From positions 115,041-179,040 of the forward strand of contig NKYR01000085.1 in NCBI GenBank assembly GCA_003184365.1: DNA of 64,000 nt, read 5' to 3'. The notes below the pieces were generated by a model. It was not told the DNA's origin. It saw only the letters and a program-made list of their open reading frames with translations, and searched no databases. The translations under genes were made by a program, and so were the position numbers. Origin of the DNA: Evernia prunastri (taxonomy: Eukaryota > Ascomycota > Lecanoromycetes > Lecanorales > Parmeliaceae). Positions 22,122 through 33,860 of the stretch are shown in pieces (position 1 is the stretch's first letter; every line of letters begins with the position of its first letter).

Positions 22122-23499
22122 GCCGTGCGCTTGCTTCGGGTTGGCCCCTCTGCTATCTTATAGCGGAATCCTCTGTAGGCGCAGTCGTGGGGCATTGCGA
22201 TCTTACCCGATTCGTCGCAGCCCTTGCCGTGACGTTACAGGGTTGGATTGCATGCCAGCCTCGGACATGCCAGCGTTTTGGGCTCAGATACAGTGTGTTG
22301 ATACCCCCGCACTGCCACAGGGGCACGCGCTAGATCGCCAGTGAGCATTTGGCATTGTCCCACTTGGGGTCCTGTCCTGTAGAATTATAGCATAGGCCAG
22401 ATTTTGAGAGCTCCAACGATATGAGATAATATGGCCAAGTTGTTTTCAAGTTCCGGGTCATAAGGAATAAGTAAGATACAGATATGTGTCCATATCAAAA
22501 TGTCTTACAGGTCCCTGGTAAAAATGAACAGGACTGAAACCGAAGCGATGAGGTGCCCAATTGTTTTCCAAAAGTTGATGATTACGGCTCCCCCGGGACA
22601 CGAAAGGCAAGAAGTGTTTAGTGGGGCATTTAGGAACGGAAGGGGGCGGAGAAGGGGGGCTGAAAGATAAGGCATGGCACTTCAGTACATTCCAAGCACA
22701 CTCTGAATTACTTAACAATTGTATCCAAGCCAGCGATATCAGTCCATGGTGTCAGTCAATCGATCATTCGAAACAACGCATTGTGGCCTTTGCGTACCCT
22801 TGTGGTTTCCCTTACCGCAGCGGACGGATTCGATAGCGTTCACTTGAGGCAGGGAGTCGGGCAGCGCCTGCAGGAGTAATAAGACATGCCCGAGCACATG
22901 ATTAAAAGCTCGTGTGGGGCTGGGCTGGGCTGGGCTAGGCTGAGAAGGGCGAAATTGATTCATCAAAGGTACTATTTTCAGGGGTCCCACGAAGGGCTCG
23001 CAGGAGGGCTCGTGATCACAACCCGTGTGGCCTTGACATTTATCGACAAAGGTCTGTTTCTACAGGCGAACAGTTTCCTCCGGAAGCGGGGATCGCCTCC
23101 TCCTTGGCCATCCGTTCCTCTGCCATGTATTTGACTACTCGTTCGAAAATGGGCTCCGTTGCTATCACGACGAGCAGGACCAGAGGATACGTACGGAAGA
23201 TTTCTGTGTCTGATCATATTCCCCTGAACCTCTGGCATTTAACAAACAATAGGCCATCACGTCAAAGAGCAATAGCTGTTGAGCTTAGTACATAACGAGG
23301 CTTACCCTGGGGGTTAAGCCTCCTCGAGTCTAGTGTATAATCTTCGGAAGTCCTGGTAGACTGCTGCGCGGTCAGATCATAATAATCGGAATGTCCTTTT
23401 TCACTTGTATTGTGGGAGTACGTGTGTAGACCCTAAGTCTCTTTCAATTTCCTTTGCGGCTCTTTGAAGTTACTGCGCTGTCGTAAGGAGAAGGCTGCC
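22122..23499. other. Intergenic, no gene seen
   Basis: No gene is supported. There is a short GGGCT tandem stretch at about 22916-22940. Open frames on both strands near 22978-23295 overlap in several phases and look accidental. Confidence 0.45.
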
Positions 23500-24280
23500 T
23501 TAATTTTTGAAGCCTTCTTGAAGATGCAAACCTAATATGTACCATCGAAACAGCATGACGCATCGTTGCCATGAGCCCCAAAGGAATGGCTGCACGATCA
23601 GCCAGTCTGAGGCGTCAGCCGCAGAAGTTGCGCATGTCGACAGGCTCGCGGAAGTCTCCAACAATTCAATGAAGGTATACGGCATTCCGCACAATGGTTT
23701 GTATTATACCAATTTCCAGTCCCCATGACGAGTCGAGGTGATCAGAAGGGCCAGGAGAATGAGCTGTGCTGATATAGGGGACGGCCTTCAGATCGCTCCA
23801 TCCTCGGGGCGTATCGGGTTGGATCAGATACCCCAATGATATACCTCGAAAGATCGGCGAATATGTCATGCTTCCTAGCGGCAGAGGAATCGATGGTAGT
23901 CTGGAAGAGAAGATGACAGGCCTTCCCGGCTACACTATCCTGAGTGAGACTTTCGTACCCAAGATAGGCTTCCGGCTTGCACCGGGGGAATTTGCATCTC
24001 AACAGATGAGAGGTTTCGAGGTCCAATGCAGACTCATGGTTACGCAAATCACGGGCAGCTGAATAGCATTGTTCACGGGTACGCTGAGCGCTGAGCTGCC
24101 TGGCGTGCACACGAGTTGCTTCGTCGGCGCGGTAGAGATCCGTGCCACCCAAACGGCGCTTGGCAGAAGCAGCAGTACCTTGGAAGATGGAAAATGGCAC
24201 CCTTCTCTTGTTTCTGTTGTTGACGAGATGGCTTTAACGCGTCTATGGTCTCGGTCTGGAATTCGTGACGTCTAAGGCCT
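23500..24280 (-). pseudogene. HET-family relic, copy 3 (N-terminal half only)
   Basis: The 3' part (23694-23500) encodes FLWGSWQRCVMLFRWYILGL. This aligns with AFLWSAWQRSVMLYFYYVIG of copy 1 and YLWTSW-stop-RCTMIYFHTVVG of copy 2, preceded by a similar helical stretch with LLETSASL. It stops just after that segment (HLQEGFKN then stop), and no HET domain follows. Upstream, two further frames (23869-23666 and 24200-23742) continue the same strand with weak resemblance to the N-terminal half of copy 2. That implies at least two frameshifts. This is a truncated, frameshifted relic; the boundary at 24280 is approximate. Confidence 0.55.
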
Positions 24281-24462
24281 GACCTAACTCAGCGAAGACT
24301 AACATCAACGATGACAGTTTGACCTTGAGGAATGTTCGTTGATGGCGGAACACAAGCGGCGGGCGAGCGATACGCCTTACATGGCTGACGCACAGGTGGT
24401 GGCCGTGGACCAGTCGCTTTGAAAGTATGTAAGGAGAGACAGATGCGTCTTTCGGATACTCT

Positions 24463-24902
24463 CACAGTCGGTGTCATAAGTCATCATCCTTCCGAAGTTG
24501 TAACAGGCCATAGCAGTTGACTATAATCGAAGTACCAAATCACGAAGATTCTCTTTTACGTAGTTCTGTTTCTTTTTATTTCACGCATTCCAGAGCGGGC
24601 GAAAGACCAATGCTTTACCATTAGGACTGAAGATAATAAATCATTTGAAATAGGTACAAAGAAACCGTTGAGGAAAGTTTAGTGACAAAATGTTTCTTTG
24701 CAGGACTATGGCCCTGATATATCCAGAACATTTGGGTCAAATCCGATATCATTACCATATGAATCAAGGTCCACCCTTAACCACGATAGACTCTATGTGA
24801 AGGCATCCCAAATAAGTTGATAGAATTGAATGAGAAACTGTGATTGGTTTTACCTACGGCGGAATTAGACTCGAAGGATGGTGACTTTTGACACCGACTG
24901 TG
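24463..24902 (+). mobile_element. MITE family A, copy 1 (440 bp)
   Basis: The left end starts CACAGTCGGTGTC and the right end finishes GACACCGACTGTG, so the terminal inverted repeats are about 20 bp. The element is bounded by a perfect 3-bp target duplication TCT (24460-24462 and 24903-24905). It is AT-rich without a coding frame, and clearly homologous along its length to the copies at 49203-49617 and 55555-55945 in the same orientation. A 3-bp duplication with CAC-type ends is compatible with a CACTA-like or PIF/Harbinger-like origin. No transposase is present in the window. Confidence 0.9.
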
Positions 24903-24905
24903 TCT

Positions 24906-25401
24906 GGACCCCGCAGTTCACAGGGACGCTGCCTGTAGGTATATTAGGTACTTAAGGCGATTCGGGGACACTAGTTACGGGGCCATATGCAAACCCTGAA
25001 CTCCAGGGTCTGCTCGACACACATCTCAGCTACAGATCTTTAAGGGCGCCCGGGACGGTTGGTAAAGCTACTTCGGACTACGTGAGCCGAATCCGCAGCC
25101 CCAAAAAGTTGCCACGGTTCGGAAGGTCCCCGGACATTGTCCAGCTAACAGCCTGATATCAACATCATCAATTACAGCCATGTGCAATAGAGGCAGGGGT
25201 ACCCGAAAAAGGTAGGCAATTGTCAGTCCTGGGGGCGCTCTACGGTACCCTATTTCAAGTAGTGATATGGCGCCCATGAAGCGCGATACCACGTCCTTTT
25301 AAGCCTATGACCCAGTGATCAAGATGCCTGACAGGTGACATATCCGCTCGTTGATGATCTTGGATCATTTCAATCGCCAAGGGCCAAAAAGCTTACACAG
25401 T
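24906..25401. other. Intergenic after MITE copy 1
   Basis: This is the 3' flank of HET copy 2. A 74-codon minus-strand frame (25292-25068) is not recognisable. Nothing else is seen. Confidence 0.45.
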
Positions 25402-27858
25402 TCAGTCAAGCAGAATCCGCGCCCTCGTAAACTTTGGTAGGGGCTCACTCATATCCCATTGATACAATCCCTTCCAATGCCAAGGTTCACGCTCGTCATC
25501 TGGTTTCTTCACCATGTAGAATCGCACTCTCGCATTCGTACCGCAAACGGCAACAAAAGTCTTTGAACTATCCCCACGATAGGTAGTACTTTGACGACTG
25601 GTAGTGGCGCGCACAGGTCGGAGTATAGCACCCCACAAACAGCCGTTGAGATACGTTTTCCTGATTCTTGAGAGATTGCGCCTGCACGTTGTGTCCTCTG
25701 GCTCGACCTCAATACCGAGTACGTTGGAGATCATTGTGCTGCCTGGATAGGGTCCCACAAAGTCAAAGAACCACCACGGAGCCTCGAATCCTTTGGAGGT
25801 GATCGTACCGCTGTCGCTGTCGCTGCCATCGAATGCCAGTATCCGAGTCCCCGTTTGCAAGGTCGGCAAGGTCGGCAAGGTCACTGCCTCAGCCATCGGC
25901 GACGAAGGCGCCCACCTAAGTCCCGGCTTGCGGAGCCGCGGTGCACTCGACATCAAGAAGCTGGTCCTCAACCCACTGCCTTCTCTGCTTCTCCAGAAGG
26001 TCTCGGCATCGTGGCAGACTTTATCCTGTAGGAGCAAGCTCCAGATGACGACGTCATCCCCCGGTCGAGAAGCCGGTCGGTGGCTGAGGAGACTGCCGGC
26101 TTGCTCTGGGATTAGGAAGCCCCTGGAATAAGGGAAGCCATTCGTGTACCCTACTTCCTTGGCGTGAAACGAAGGTAGGAGATGTGGCAGGGTCAGCAGA
26201 AGAGGGGCGATGTCGAGTGAGCCTTCACGATGCACGGCTTCAATGGCATATCTAATTGAGACGGGCGTGTTTCCCTTGCAGAGCGCGAATATCTTGGCTC
26301 TTCCTCTAAACGCTTCCAGAAAGGTCCATGCTCTAATATTCCAATCGCAAACCAGGATGGTAACGAGGATCAGCTCCCAGGCTGTGATGGTCAGGTCTGA
26401 TGCGTCGATCGTCATGAGGTCTCTATCACATATAATGGTAGCTTTACTGTCATCGAAGACCTGGTTGATATTCATGATCGCTTCACGACGGAGCTCATGA
26501 TCCTCTGGAATACAGGGCGTGTCCATCCAATAGGAATCGCAGTCGAGTGATCTAGCAATGGAAATATACCTGCGGTGTAAACAGCGATTGAACCCATGAC
26601 CCTCCTCAGGCCTCCCTCCTTGGCCATGACTCCAGACGTGAGAAACTGCAAGAGTCTTGGCTGATGCTTGACAATAGGCCAGGTACCTATCATCTGCACG
26701 ATCGTCAAGGGTGACTGCTCGAGCGCCGTTAACTTTTCTGTAGGACTTCTCATCCCAGATAAGCCTGTCACAATAGCCTTGACATAGCTCGTCATGGGCT
26801 GACTGGTTTTCGCTTTTCATCCCTCTGAAACGCTGGCAGTGCGCTGAATCATCGCCTCTGCAGGAGCTTGCTTGATAACGGATACAACGACCCCGCTGGT
26901 TTCCAAAAGCGTTCGTATACCGCGAAAACATGCTTCGGAAGTCGGAAGCAAGGCAAACTGGGTCGCTACGTAGAAGCTCAAAAGCCCACCCGCACATGGA
27001 ATGAGGCTTCAAGGTAGCAACTTGATGTCTGCTGATGTCTTGTAGTGTGGAATCCGGTGAGGGAGATGTCCCCTTGAGAAGTAAAGCTCGCTCGTTTGCA
27101 TCGTTGAAACCATGTTTCAAATGACTACCGACAACCGTGTGGAAGTATATCATGGTGCAGCGCTACCACGAAGTCCATAGATACGCTCGCACTAGAAACC
27201 ATATGTGCAGCTCACATTCCGTGTCGCCAGGTGTAGAAAGTTGCGAAGCCGTGCTCAGAAGATCCGCTAATGTGTCTAAAAGATCCCCGAGAAGATGAAT
27301 TGCCTTACTACGCTCTATAATCACTAATAGAGCGGTACGGATGACATTAACGCTCAGATGCGAAACCACCGAGAGCTCGCCCCAGAGAAGGCCATATTCT
27401 CTGCTCGCCTCTGGCAAAGCTTCATTATAGTGGATACGGCTTATGTTGTGAGGGACCTCAAGAAGTGGTAAAGGCGTGGCGGGCAGCCTTTTCAGCAGCT
27501 CGCAAGTATCAGCAACGACTCCTTCGACCCTTTCCTGAGGAGGAAGATTGCAGTGAGCGATCTGAGACGACAGTGCATCCAGCTGTTCGCAGAAACGTGA
27601 CTTGGGGTCCCTGAGGACCTCGAAGAACGAGCGACAAAGACTCTGGCGCTTTTGCGCTTGCTCCTCGGCGGTGAAATTGCGATGTGATCCATTCTCATAT
27701 GCAAACTCCAATCGATCGCAGAGCAGTAGGGGAGGGGTGCCATTCCCATCGGGCACGAAGGTGTCGGACAATAGCTGCGACTTAACAGTCTCCGGGCTGA
27801 AGGTCCAAGAACCTGGGAGCAACCGGTCCACATCAGTCGACTTCATGGATGCTGACAA
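25402..27858 (-). pseudogene. HET-domain protein, copy 2, one nonsense codon
   Basis: An 819-codon frame is interrupted once, by TAG at 27165-27163. The codon stands between YLWTSW and RCTMIYFH. At the same position copy 1 has Gln (SAWQRSV) and copy 3 has Gln (GSWQRCV), so a CAG-to-TAG change is the simplest explanation. Downstream the protein is intact: Cys-rich segment CRGDDSAHCQRF, then the HET region LAVSHVWSHGQGGRPEEG, CDSYWMDTPCIPEDHEL, WNIRAWTFLEAFRG, and a C-terminal domain ending KGLYQWDMSEPLP. A TLPTLPTLQ micro-repeat (9-bp DNA repeat near 25860-25880) lies in the C-terminal part. The lesion is a CpA-to-TpA transition on the coding strand. HET proteins act in non-self recognition; this copy would yield only a 231-residue N-terminal product unless read through. 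Confidence 0.85.
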
Positions 27859-28284
27859 GCTGCTTGAGAATGTTGATCTGTTCCACTGGAATAAGTAGAC
27901 CGGTTATGCTTAGCATTTGCACACTTTGCTGCCTAAATGTAGCCTTGCCGCATCAACAGCTGTAGCGTTACTACACTGCCCACCGCCTTACGGCAAACCC
28001 ACCAATAACGGAATGCTCACTAAAGGATTCTGATTATAATATCGACTTGTAGAGAGGGGCTAATTCCTCTAAGTCTTGATCTGCCAAGACTGGCAGATTT
28101 TGAACAGACCCGATTACGAGTATATCCGTTTGAAAAATACAGCGATTTTGGGAGTCTAGAGGCTTCGGAATATTGCTTGTCTATGGGTATCTCGAGGATG
28201 AAATCCTCTGAGAGCAAATGTCTATGGAGACCTCGAACGCCCAGCAGGCCAACGTGTATGTCCAAACAGAATAGAGAGCGTAGC
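27859..28284. other. Intergenic between HET copy 2 and LSG1
   Basis: Upstream region of HET copy 2 and 3' flank of LSG1. No gene or repeat is seen. Confidence 0.5.
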
Positions 28285-30261
28285 TCACGCCCTTTCAGCC
28301 CGCGACGCCTTGTGCTTCCTCTTCCCTCGGTTGCCATGCTTTTTGGAGTTCAAAAGCTTCAAATCTGCAGGATCAATGTCTTTTTCCAGGGCCGTCATTG
28401 TCTGTAGCTTCCTACCTGTCAGCTGCTTTTTCCCTTGCTCGCTGTACTGGTGATTGAAAGGCATAGTCAAATGTGCGGCACTGCCTTGGCCAGGTCCGAA
28501 GAACCTCTTATCAAGCCAGTTTGACTTTTCTCCCTGTAAAGGTACTGCAGGAAGCGACTCCGTATCATCCATTAATGAAGGATTTTCTGAACCTGATATC
28601 GAAGCTTCTACCTGCGCTGCTAGCATGGCCCGTCGCTTCTGCGGAAGATGCTCGATGTCGTAAAGATCTCGATTGAACTCTCGTGGATCAATGGGAGGAT
28701 CACTGGGAGGTGGGTGACAGAAAAGTAGCTTGCCGCTCACGTAGTCTTTGAGCACGTAGCGCGCAGCTCTTGATTCATCCGGCTGTCCTTGCCCTGTCTT
28801 TGCGAAACCTCGAGCAACAGCGTAAGCGATCAAGATCTCCTCTGCGGTTGGCGTTCCGGTTCCACCTTCTTCCAAGGGTCGAGTATGCACTTTGACGCCG
28901 TAGAGAGCCTCGAAGAACGATTGGGGGATGCGCTGGGCAACGAGCCCTGCAGGTCCAGTAAACTCCCGGAGTTGGTCAATTGGTAAGATTCCATTGCAGA
29001 CAAGTTCCGCTTTGGTAGTGGCAAAATTGGGAAAGACGAGTCCAGGGCAATCGCAAAGAATGACATCCGAGCTGAGATGTATAGTTTGAAAATGCTTTGT
29101 CTTACCCGGCGTTGATGAGACAGAGACCTTCTTCGCTCCAATAAGTGCGTTAATGGTAGACGACTTCCCAACATTGGGATAGCCTACGAGCCCAATTGTT
29201 GTCTTCCGTGAATGTTCCGGGTCTGTGTTCTCGACGTTTGGAGCATGTTCCAGAAATAGAGCCTCAAGTTCATCGACGGTCAGAATCCTTGTGGTCTGGT
29301 CCGTTTCTTCGTCAAGGTCCTCCTCACTTGCCCACTGCTCTTCGTCCTCCTCTGCGTTTTGTACATCCAACTTCTCCGCCTCTCTGGCGAGCTTGTCACC
29401 CGCACCATCTACTAACACCTTTATACTATTGTCTGACGCCACCGGAGCATCATCGGTTGGCTCTGCATCTATATCCATTGCCTCGTTCATCTCTTTCGCT
29501 AGCGAAGCTGAGAAAAACTTGTAGTTAATCCCTACTCTCTGGAAATAGTTTGCCCAGGCTTCTCTTTGTGGCAAAGTCATCATATCCGCTTTATTGACCA
29601 ACAACAGATTGTTTTTCTTGGGATCGACCTCCTTCACATATTTTTCAAGATCTTCAGACCGGAAGAGCAACGGGTTTCTGGCGTCCACAATCTGCACCAC
29701 AAGATCTGACCTCTCGATGACCCTCCACAATTGCCTCCATACTTCCAAGTTCCTCTCGAAGGGAGTCATCAAAAGGTCGTCATTCTCTTGTAACTCAGCT
29801 AAGCCTCTTCTCCAATCAAGCAGACTGCCTCTCTCTTTCTGATCCAACGCTTGCGGTGTGGTGGTCTCGTCCCAAGGTGGGCGCCTTGGGACAGTCAAAC
29901 GATTCTTGTTCGCATTTTGCTTCCTGATGGCTGATCTTTCCTCCGCTGCTGACAGTAGGTATGGGTTGCGTTGATCGGTATGTATGATTTTGACGTTGTT
30001 CAGTTTCTCGGCGGTAAAGTCGGTCCCAGCAAGCTCTGCGGTGCTGAGAAAGTCGTCGAGAGCACCTTGCTCTGTTACACTGCGCATTTTCACCCATGAT
30101 GCTTCTTTGGGGGCGTTGGTAACATAAGTCTGTCCGTCTTGATCTGTTCTGTGTATTCCCGCCGAGACCTTCTTGCGGTCGTTGCCTTTGCCTCTGCCGA
30201 AACGGTCATTCATGAGGCTGTTTCCCAACCCCACAGCATTTTTGGATTTGGCGAGCACCAT
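28285..30261 (-). CDS. LSG1: Large-subunit GTPase 1 (60S biogenesis GTPase)
   Basis: A single exon of 658 codons. The G motifs are in the circularly permuted order of the YlqF/LSG1 family: G4 NKADMM comes first (about residue 222), then G1 GYPNVGKSS (about 360), a G2-like TPGKTKHFQT and G3 DCPGL (about 405). The N-terminus MVLAKSKNAVGLGNSLMNDR and the basic C-terminal tail (KKHGNRGKRKHKASRAE) fit LSG1. In yeast Lsg1 is a cytoplasmic GTPase that triggers release of the export adaptor Nmd3 from late pre-60S subunits. An acidic insertion of about 100 residues (EDEEQWASEEDLDEE) between G4 and G1 is typical of the fungal proteins. The gene is complete and looks under normal constraint. Confidence 0.95.
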   Translation of the reverse strand: MVLAKSKNAVGLGNSLMNDRFGRGKGNDRKKVSAGIHRTDQDGQTYVTNAPKEASWVKMRSVTEQGALDDFLSTAELAGTDFTAEKLNNVKIIHTDQRNPYLLSAAEERSAIRKQNANKNRLTVPRRPPWDETTTPQALDQKERGSLLDWRRGLAELQENDDLLMTPFERNLEVWRQLWRVIERSDLVVQIVDARNPLLFRSEDLEKYVKEVDPKKNNLLLVNKADMMTLPQREAWANYFQRVGINYKFFSASLAKEMNEAMDIDAEPTDDAPVASDNSIKVLVDGAGDKLAREAEKLDVQNAEEDEEQWASEEDLDEETDQTTRILTVDELEALFLEHAPNVENTDPEHSRKTTIGLVGYPNVGKSSTINALIGAKKVSVSSTPGKTKHFQTIHLSSDVILCDCPGLVFPNFATTKAELVCNGILPIDQLREFTGPAGLVAQRIPQSFFEALYGVKVHTRPLEEGGTGTPTAEEILIAYAVARGFAKTGQGQPDESRAARYVLKDYVSGKLLFCHPPPSDPPIDPREFNRDLYDIEHLPQKRRAMLAAQVEASISGSENPSLMDDTESLPAVPLQGEKSNWLDKRFFGPGQGSAAHLTMPFNHQYSEQGKKQLTGRKLQTMTALEKDIDPADLKLLNSKKHGNRGKRKHKASRAERA

Positions 30262-30619
30262 TCTTACTGCGAAGATGGTAAAATATGATTATATTGCCAG
30301 GGTAGATGTGGTCAGTGTTGGGTAGAGTAATAAGTATAATAATTGGTAATGGTACCTTAGGTAGGTGGCCAAGAAGATCCTGGGTGACCACGGGTGGCGC
30401 CACTTCACTAGTTGCATGTTAGATTACCGAGCTACTGTATTGAAAGAAACGGTTACGCTTCTCATTTTCTAGCACTAGCGTTGGGCTGATGCGACTGTGT
30501 ACTTTACTCTAACTTGCTACTCTAACTTGCTAGAAAAGCAAAGACAACCAGGTGAAAACATTCACCTCCTTTCTCTCAAGCCTTTTTCACGCCATCTCTA
30601 GCCTCACGCGTCAACATTT
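30262..30619. other. LSG1 upstream region
   Basis: This short region holds the LSG1 promoter and the permease 3' flank. A direct repeat ACTCTAACTTGCTA occurs twice at about 30506-30533. No gene is seen. Confidence 0.5.
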
Positions 30620-32805
30620 TTAATTCATTCCCGTCTTTTCGCTCCCTCCTGCGATTAATCGGCCAGAAGCGTCATGAGTGCCATCCCATATGGCAAGTTG
30701 CTCGCTGGGGACCTTGACTAGCCTATGTGTCGCTGCACCGCCGTCCATGGATAGGATTTCCGGACGAATTTGATAGTTCTGAAGCTTGGGAAGTACATAT
30801 ATCCAAACCACATAGTAGATACCACAGAGGGCGATAACTGAGATACCCACGACAACGTACGTGGCGTACCAGAAACTAACGTCGCCTCCATCGCGTCCTG
30901 TCGCCGGTGGATACCAAGGCATGATGACGAGAAACAAATTTGCCGCGATGTTGAATATCACCGAGACGTCCCATGCACGGAAATCAGCCCTCGCTAGCCC
31001 TAGCTTGCGACGACGGTATCGGACGATGTATAAGCCTACGGCCATGATGAAGTTGAAGACGGCAAGAGGGTATGTCTGCAAATCGACGACTGGCCGATAG
31101 TAAGCATGCGAGTCAATCATCTCACCAAGGCAAGATCAGCATTACTGAAATTGAATACATCACCAGCTGGTGGTGCCAGAATCATCACGAGTGTCAGAGC
31201 CCACTTGACAAGAAAAGGACCCAATGGAGTTCCGAATGGGCGTGTTGATGCCCAGAAACGAGGGAAGGGCAGGACGCCCTGCCTAAGAATCAAGGTCAAA
31301 TTTACTAATACGCTGGAGAAAGTAGGTGGACAAGATACCTTCCACACTCGCGAAGAACGCGTGACTGGCCGAGGAGCACAGCAAGGAGGTTGCCAAATGC
31401 GCTCAGCGCGATAAGGAAGTTGAGACCTCTGACGGCACCGCTCGAGCCAAAGACTTTCTGAAAGAACAAGCTGGCGGCTATTTGAGTTGAGTGTTCAAGC
31501 TCGGTCTTGGAGACTGTTGGTCCACAAGTCAACCTTTACTCCAGCGGTGTTTGAGTGAGCGCAGGATCTACCAGCGGCAAAGTAGGCAACGTTTGCCAGT
31601 TGATACAAGATGGCGACGACAAGCAGAGAAAAAAATGCATTAGTCCGCATCGTCTTCACCGGGTTCTATATTTTGTCAATGGAAGTTACTTCGGTACCTG
31701 GATCGTGGAAGGCGTGGTATCTACCTTGACCTCATTGACAACATTGAAGGCATTCGCATACCCTTGATACGAGAAAATTATCTTGACCAAGGCATTCGTA
31801 ACGCCATATCCGCTATTGGTCGTTCCTTCAAAGGCGTTGTGGAAGTTGGCTGTGGGATTTTGAACAGAAGTATGACCACCGAGGACGACAAGACCTGTAA
31901 TGCCGATGCTTTGTTACTCAGATTAGACGATCTTGGTTCTTTCTACAGAGTAACGACTTACAAGATGAGTGTTATAACCTTGACGAGGCCTATGCCATTA
32001 GACAGCAGAAAGCCAGCACGAGTGTGAAAGGTGAGAACTGATCAAGGTTAGTGATCGAAGCTTCCAGAGACATAGAGCGAGATATACGCAATACAGCAAC
32101 CGTATATCCCGCGACAGCAGCCCCTTTTAACTCCCATGCTGAAGGCGCGTGACCGTTGATGCGGAAAAGGTATTGGGCAAGTACTACCGGTCACATACTA
32201 AGCCACTCCATTTGGTAGGCTATATGATGGAAGAAGACCTACCAATAGCATTGCCGCTGCTAAAGGAGAAAATGACCGTCTGAGCCGCGAAAGCTAGGGG
32301 AAAGAAATATATGGGACGCGGAAATGCTTGCTCAAGGTAAACGACTTCCGCACCCGATCGATTTGGGAAGTAGGCTGCGTACTCCAGGTACACTGTCAGG
32401 GAGCTGAGTGAGATGAGAAAGCCCAGAGGCCAATACAGCATAGTCAACCCGACGGAGCCGGTGCCTTTAAGGACAGTAGCGGCTACGAAAAGGAGTCAGC
32501 AGGAGGAAAATGTGTAAATCAGGTCCACCGGAAGTTTTACGTGTTGAAAAGACACCCGTCCCAACCATCATGCTAATGTTCAGAAACACGATAGTGACCG
32601 GTCCGACGAAGTAGCCAAAAGGTGAAGTAGTTTCTACCGGGGCCCCGGAGGCTTCTTGGTACGATGGCAGCGAGTTATTTCCACCTTGCGCAACCGTGAA
32701 CTCGAGTGAACCCTCTGTGAGGACTGCTCCGGGAGCAGCGTCAATGCTTGTTGTGGTGACCTCTACTTCAGGCGCCTTTCTCGAGAGGCCGCGGAAGAAA
32801 GCCAT
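30620..32805 (-). CDS. MUP1/MUP3-type methionine permease, 9 exons
   Basis: Nine minus-strand exons (32805-32541, 32482-32243, 32183-32088, 32037-31962, 31908-31725, 31665-31572, 31513-31339, 31282-31146, 31089-30620) join with consistent GT-AG phases to 578 aa. The product is an APC-superfamily amino-acid permease of the LAT/MUP group. Family segments in order: FGYFVGPVTIVFLNISMMVG with GTGVFSTP (unwound TM1), GTGSVGLTMLYWPLGF, YFPNRSGAEVVYLEQAF, FSSGNAIG, ITGLVVLGGHTS, VKIIFSYQGYANAFNVVNEV, NPVKTMRTNAFFSL, VRGLNFLIALSAFGNLLAV, QGVLPFPRFWASTRPFGTP, and MPWYPPATGRDGGDVSFWYA at the end. About twelve membrane helices are expected, at the plasma membrane. High- versus low-affinity methionine uptake cannot be settled here. 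The last helix and cytosolic tail lie in the final exon. No lesion is seen. Confidence 0.93.
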
Positions 32806-33536
32806 GGTAATGCCAGTAATTTGAGGAGGTCGATGATCAAGGCCGCTCTATTCTCATAGGGATAGCAAAGTACGACCACTTCAACGTCTGATGTGTCAAC
32901 ACGTGTGGATCGCTTTGCATGGCGCTGTCGCTGAATCTTTATAAAAGGTGAAAGACGGACATTGAGTATGGACCCATCGATGTCGCGGCTTGCGCAATCA
33001 CTAAGTGGCCCAGGAGGATTTGACCTTCCCAAAGCGCTAGGGACTACGGTACGACATGCAGATGGAATATGCGCTCATTCAACAAATCAATGCCCGCCCC
33101 GTGTACAATCATCATACCAAGAGATGAACGTCCTCGGTAAAATACATTGCGCAAGGTCCAGCCACTCAAAACGACTTCCCATATCAGTAAGTTCAAGAGC
33201 GATCCACGGATATAAGAATATAGGTGTCGCGTGCTGGCAGATCTGTTGCGCACGCCATTTGTAACTCCAATGACGGCAGATTTATACAATTGAACACGGC
33301 TTTGTACTTGATTGACTAAATTAGGTTGTACCTATACTTTTCAGCTAACAGTCTCATCTTCTGCTTCATCTGTATCGTGCGCCGGCCCCAAACCAGGGCG
33401 ACTCTCATAGGGACATACAAGACACCCCTCGTCTAGCTTGATGTACTCGTACGAGCCCTAGTGCCATATGCCGTTCCAACTCACCATTGGATGGAGGCTG
33501 AAATGCTACACTTGACCGGGACTGCTGATTGAGTCT
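32806..33536. other. Permease upstream region
   Basis: Upstream flank of the permease. No gene or clear repeat is visible until the dioxygenase relic at about 33537. Confidence 0.45.
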
Positions 33537-33860
33537 CCACAAGAGCTCGTCTGGACGTTCATCTGGGAGAGTCATGATCTGGCAAAAGAATATGATTTTA
33601 TCTACGCCCTATCGGAGCAGCAGGTCGCCGATGTTGAAAGAGCTCTAAGACATTTCAAGTATACGTTTCGTACTCTGCAGCGCTGAAGAGGCCATTAGGT
33701 TACATCAGCCAAGAGACATTTCCCCTCCAGATACTCCATCCTAGCTTGATCTCGGCCACGGTCTCGGAGTGCCCCGTGTCCTGCCTGTATGGAAGCGCGG
33801 GCGTGAAGACAACACCCACATGTACGCCGGCGTCTCGTCACGCATAGCGCCTAGACGAGC
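33537..33860 (+). pseudogene. TauD-like dioxygenase relic (N-terminal part)
   Basis: Fragments in order resemble the start of fungal TauD/TfdA-type (clavaminate-synthase-like) Fe(II)/2-oxoglutarate dioxygenases. ELVWTFIWES and IYALSEQQVADVERALRHFK lie at 33542-33661. GYISQETFPL follows at about 33700-33730. EDNTHMYAGVSSRIAP lies at about 33810-33854. A plausible intron (gtatac... to ccattag) separates the first two, but the phase does not close. The third fragment is in another frame and the rest of the enzyme, including the metal-binding HxD...H, is missing. Resemblance is by pattern recall of the family; the gene is not functional as read. Confidence 0.5.
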
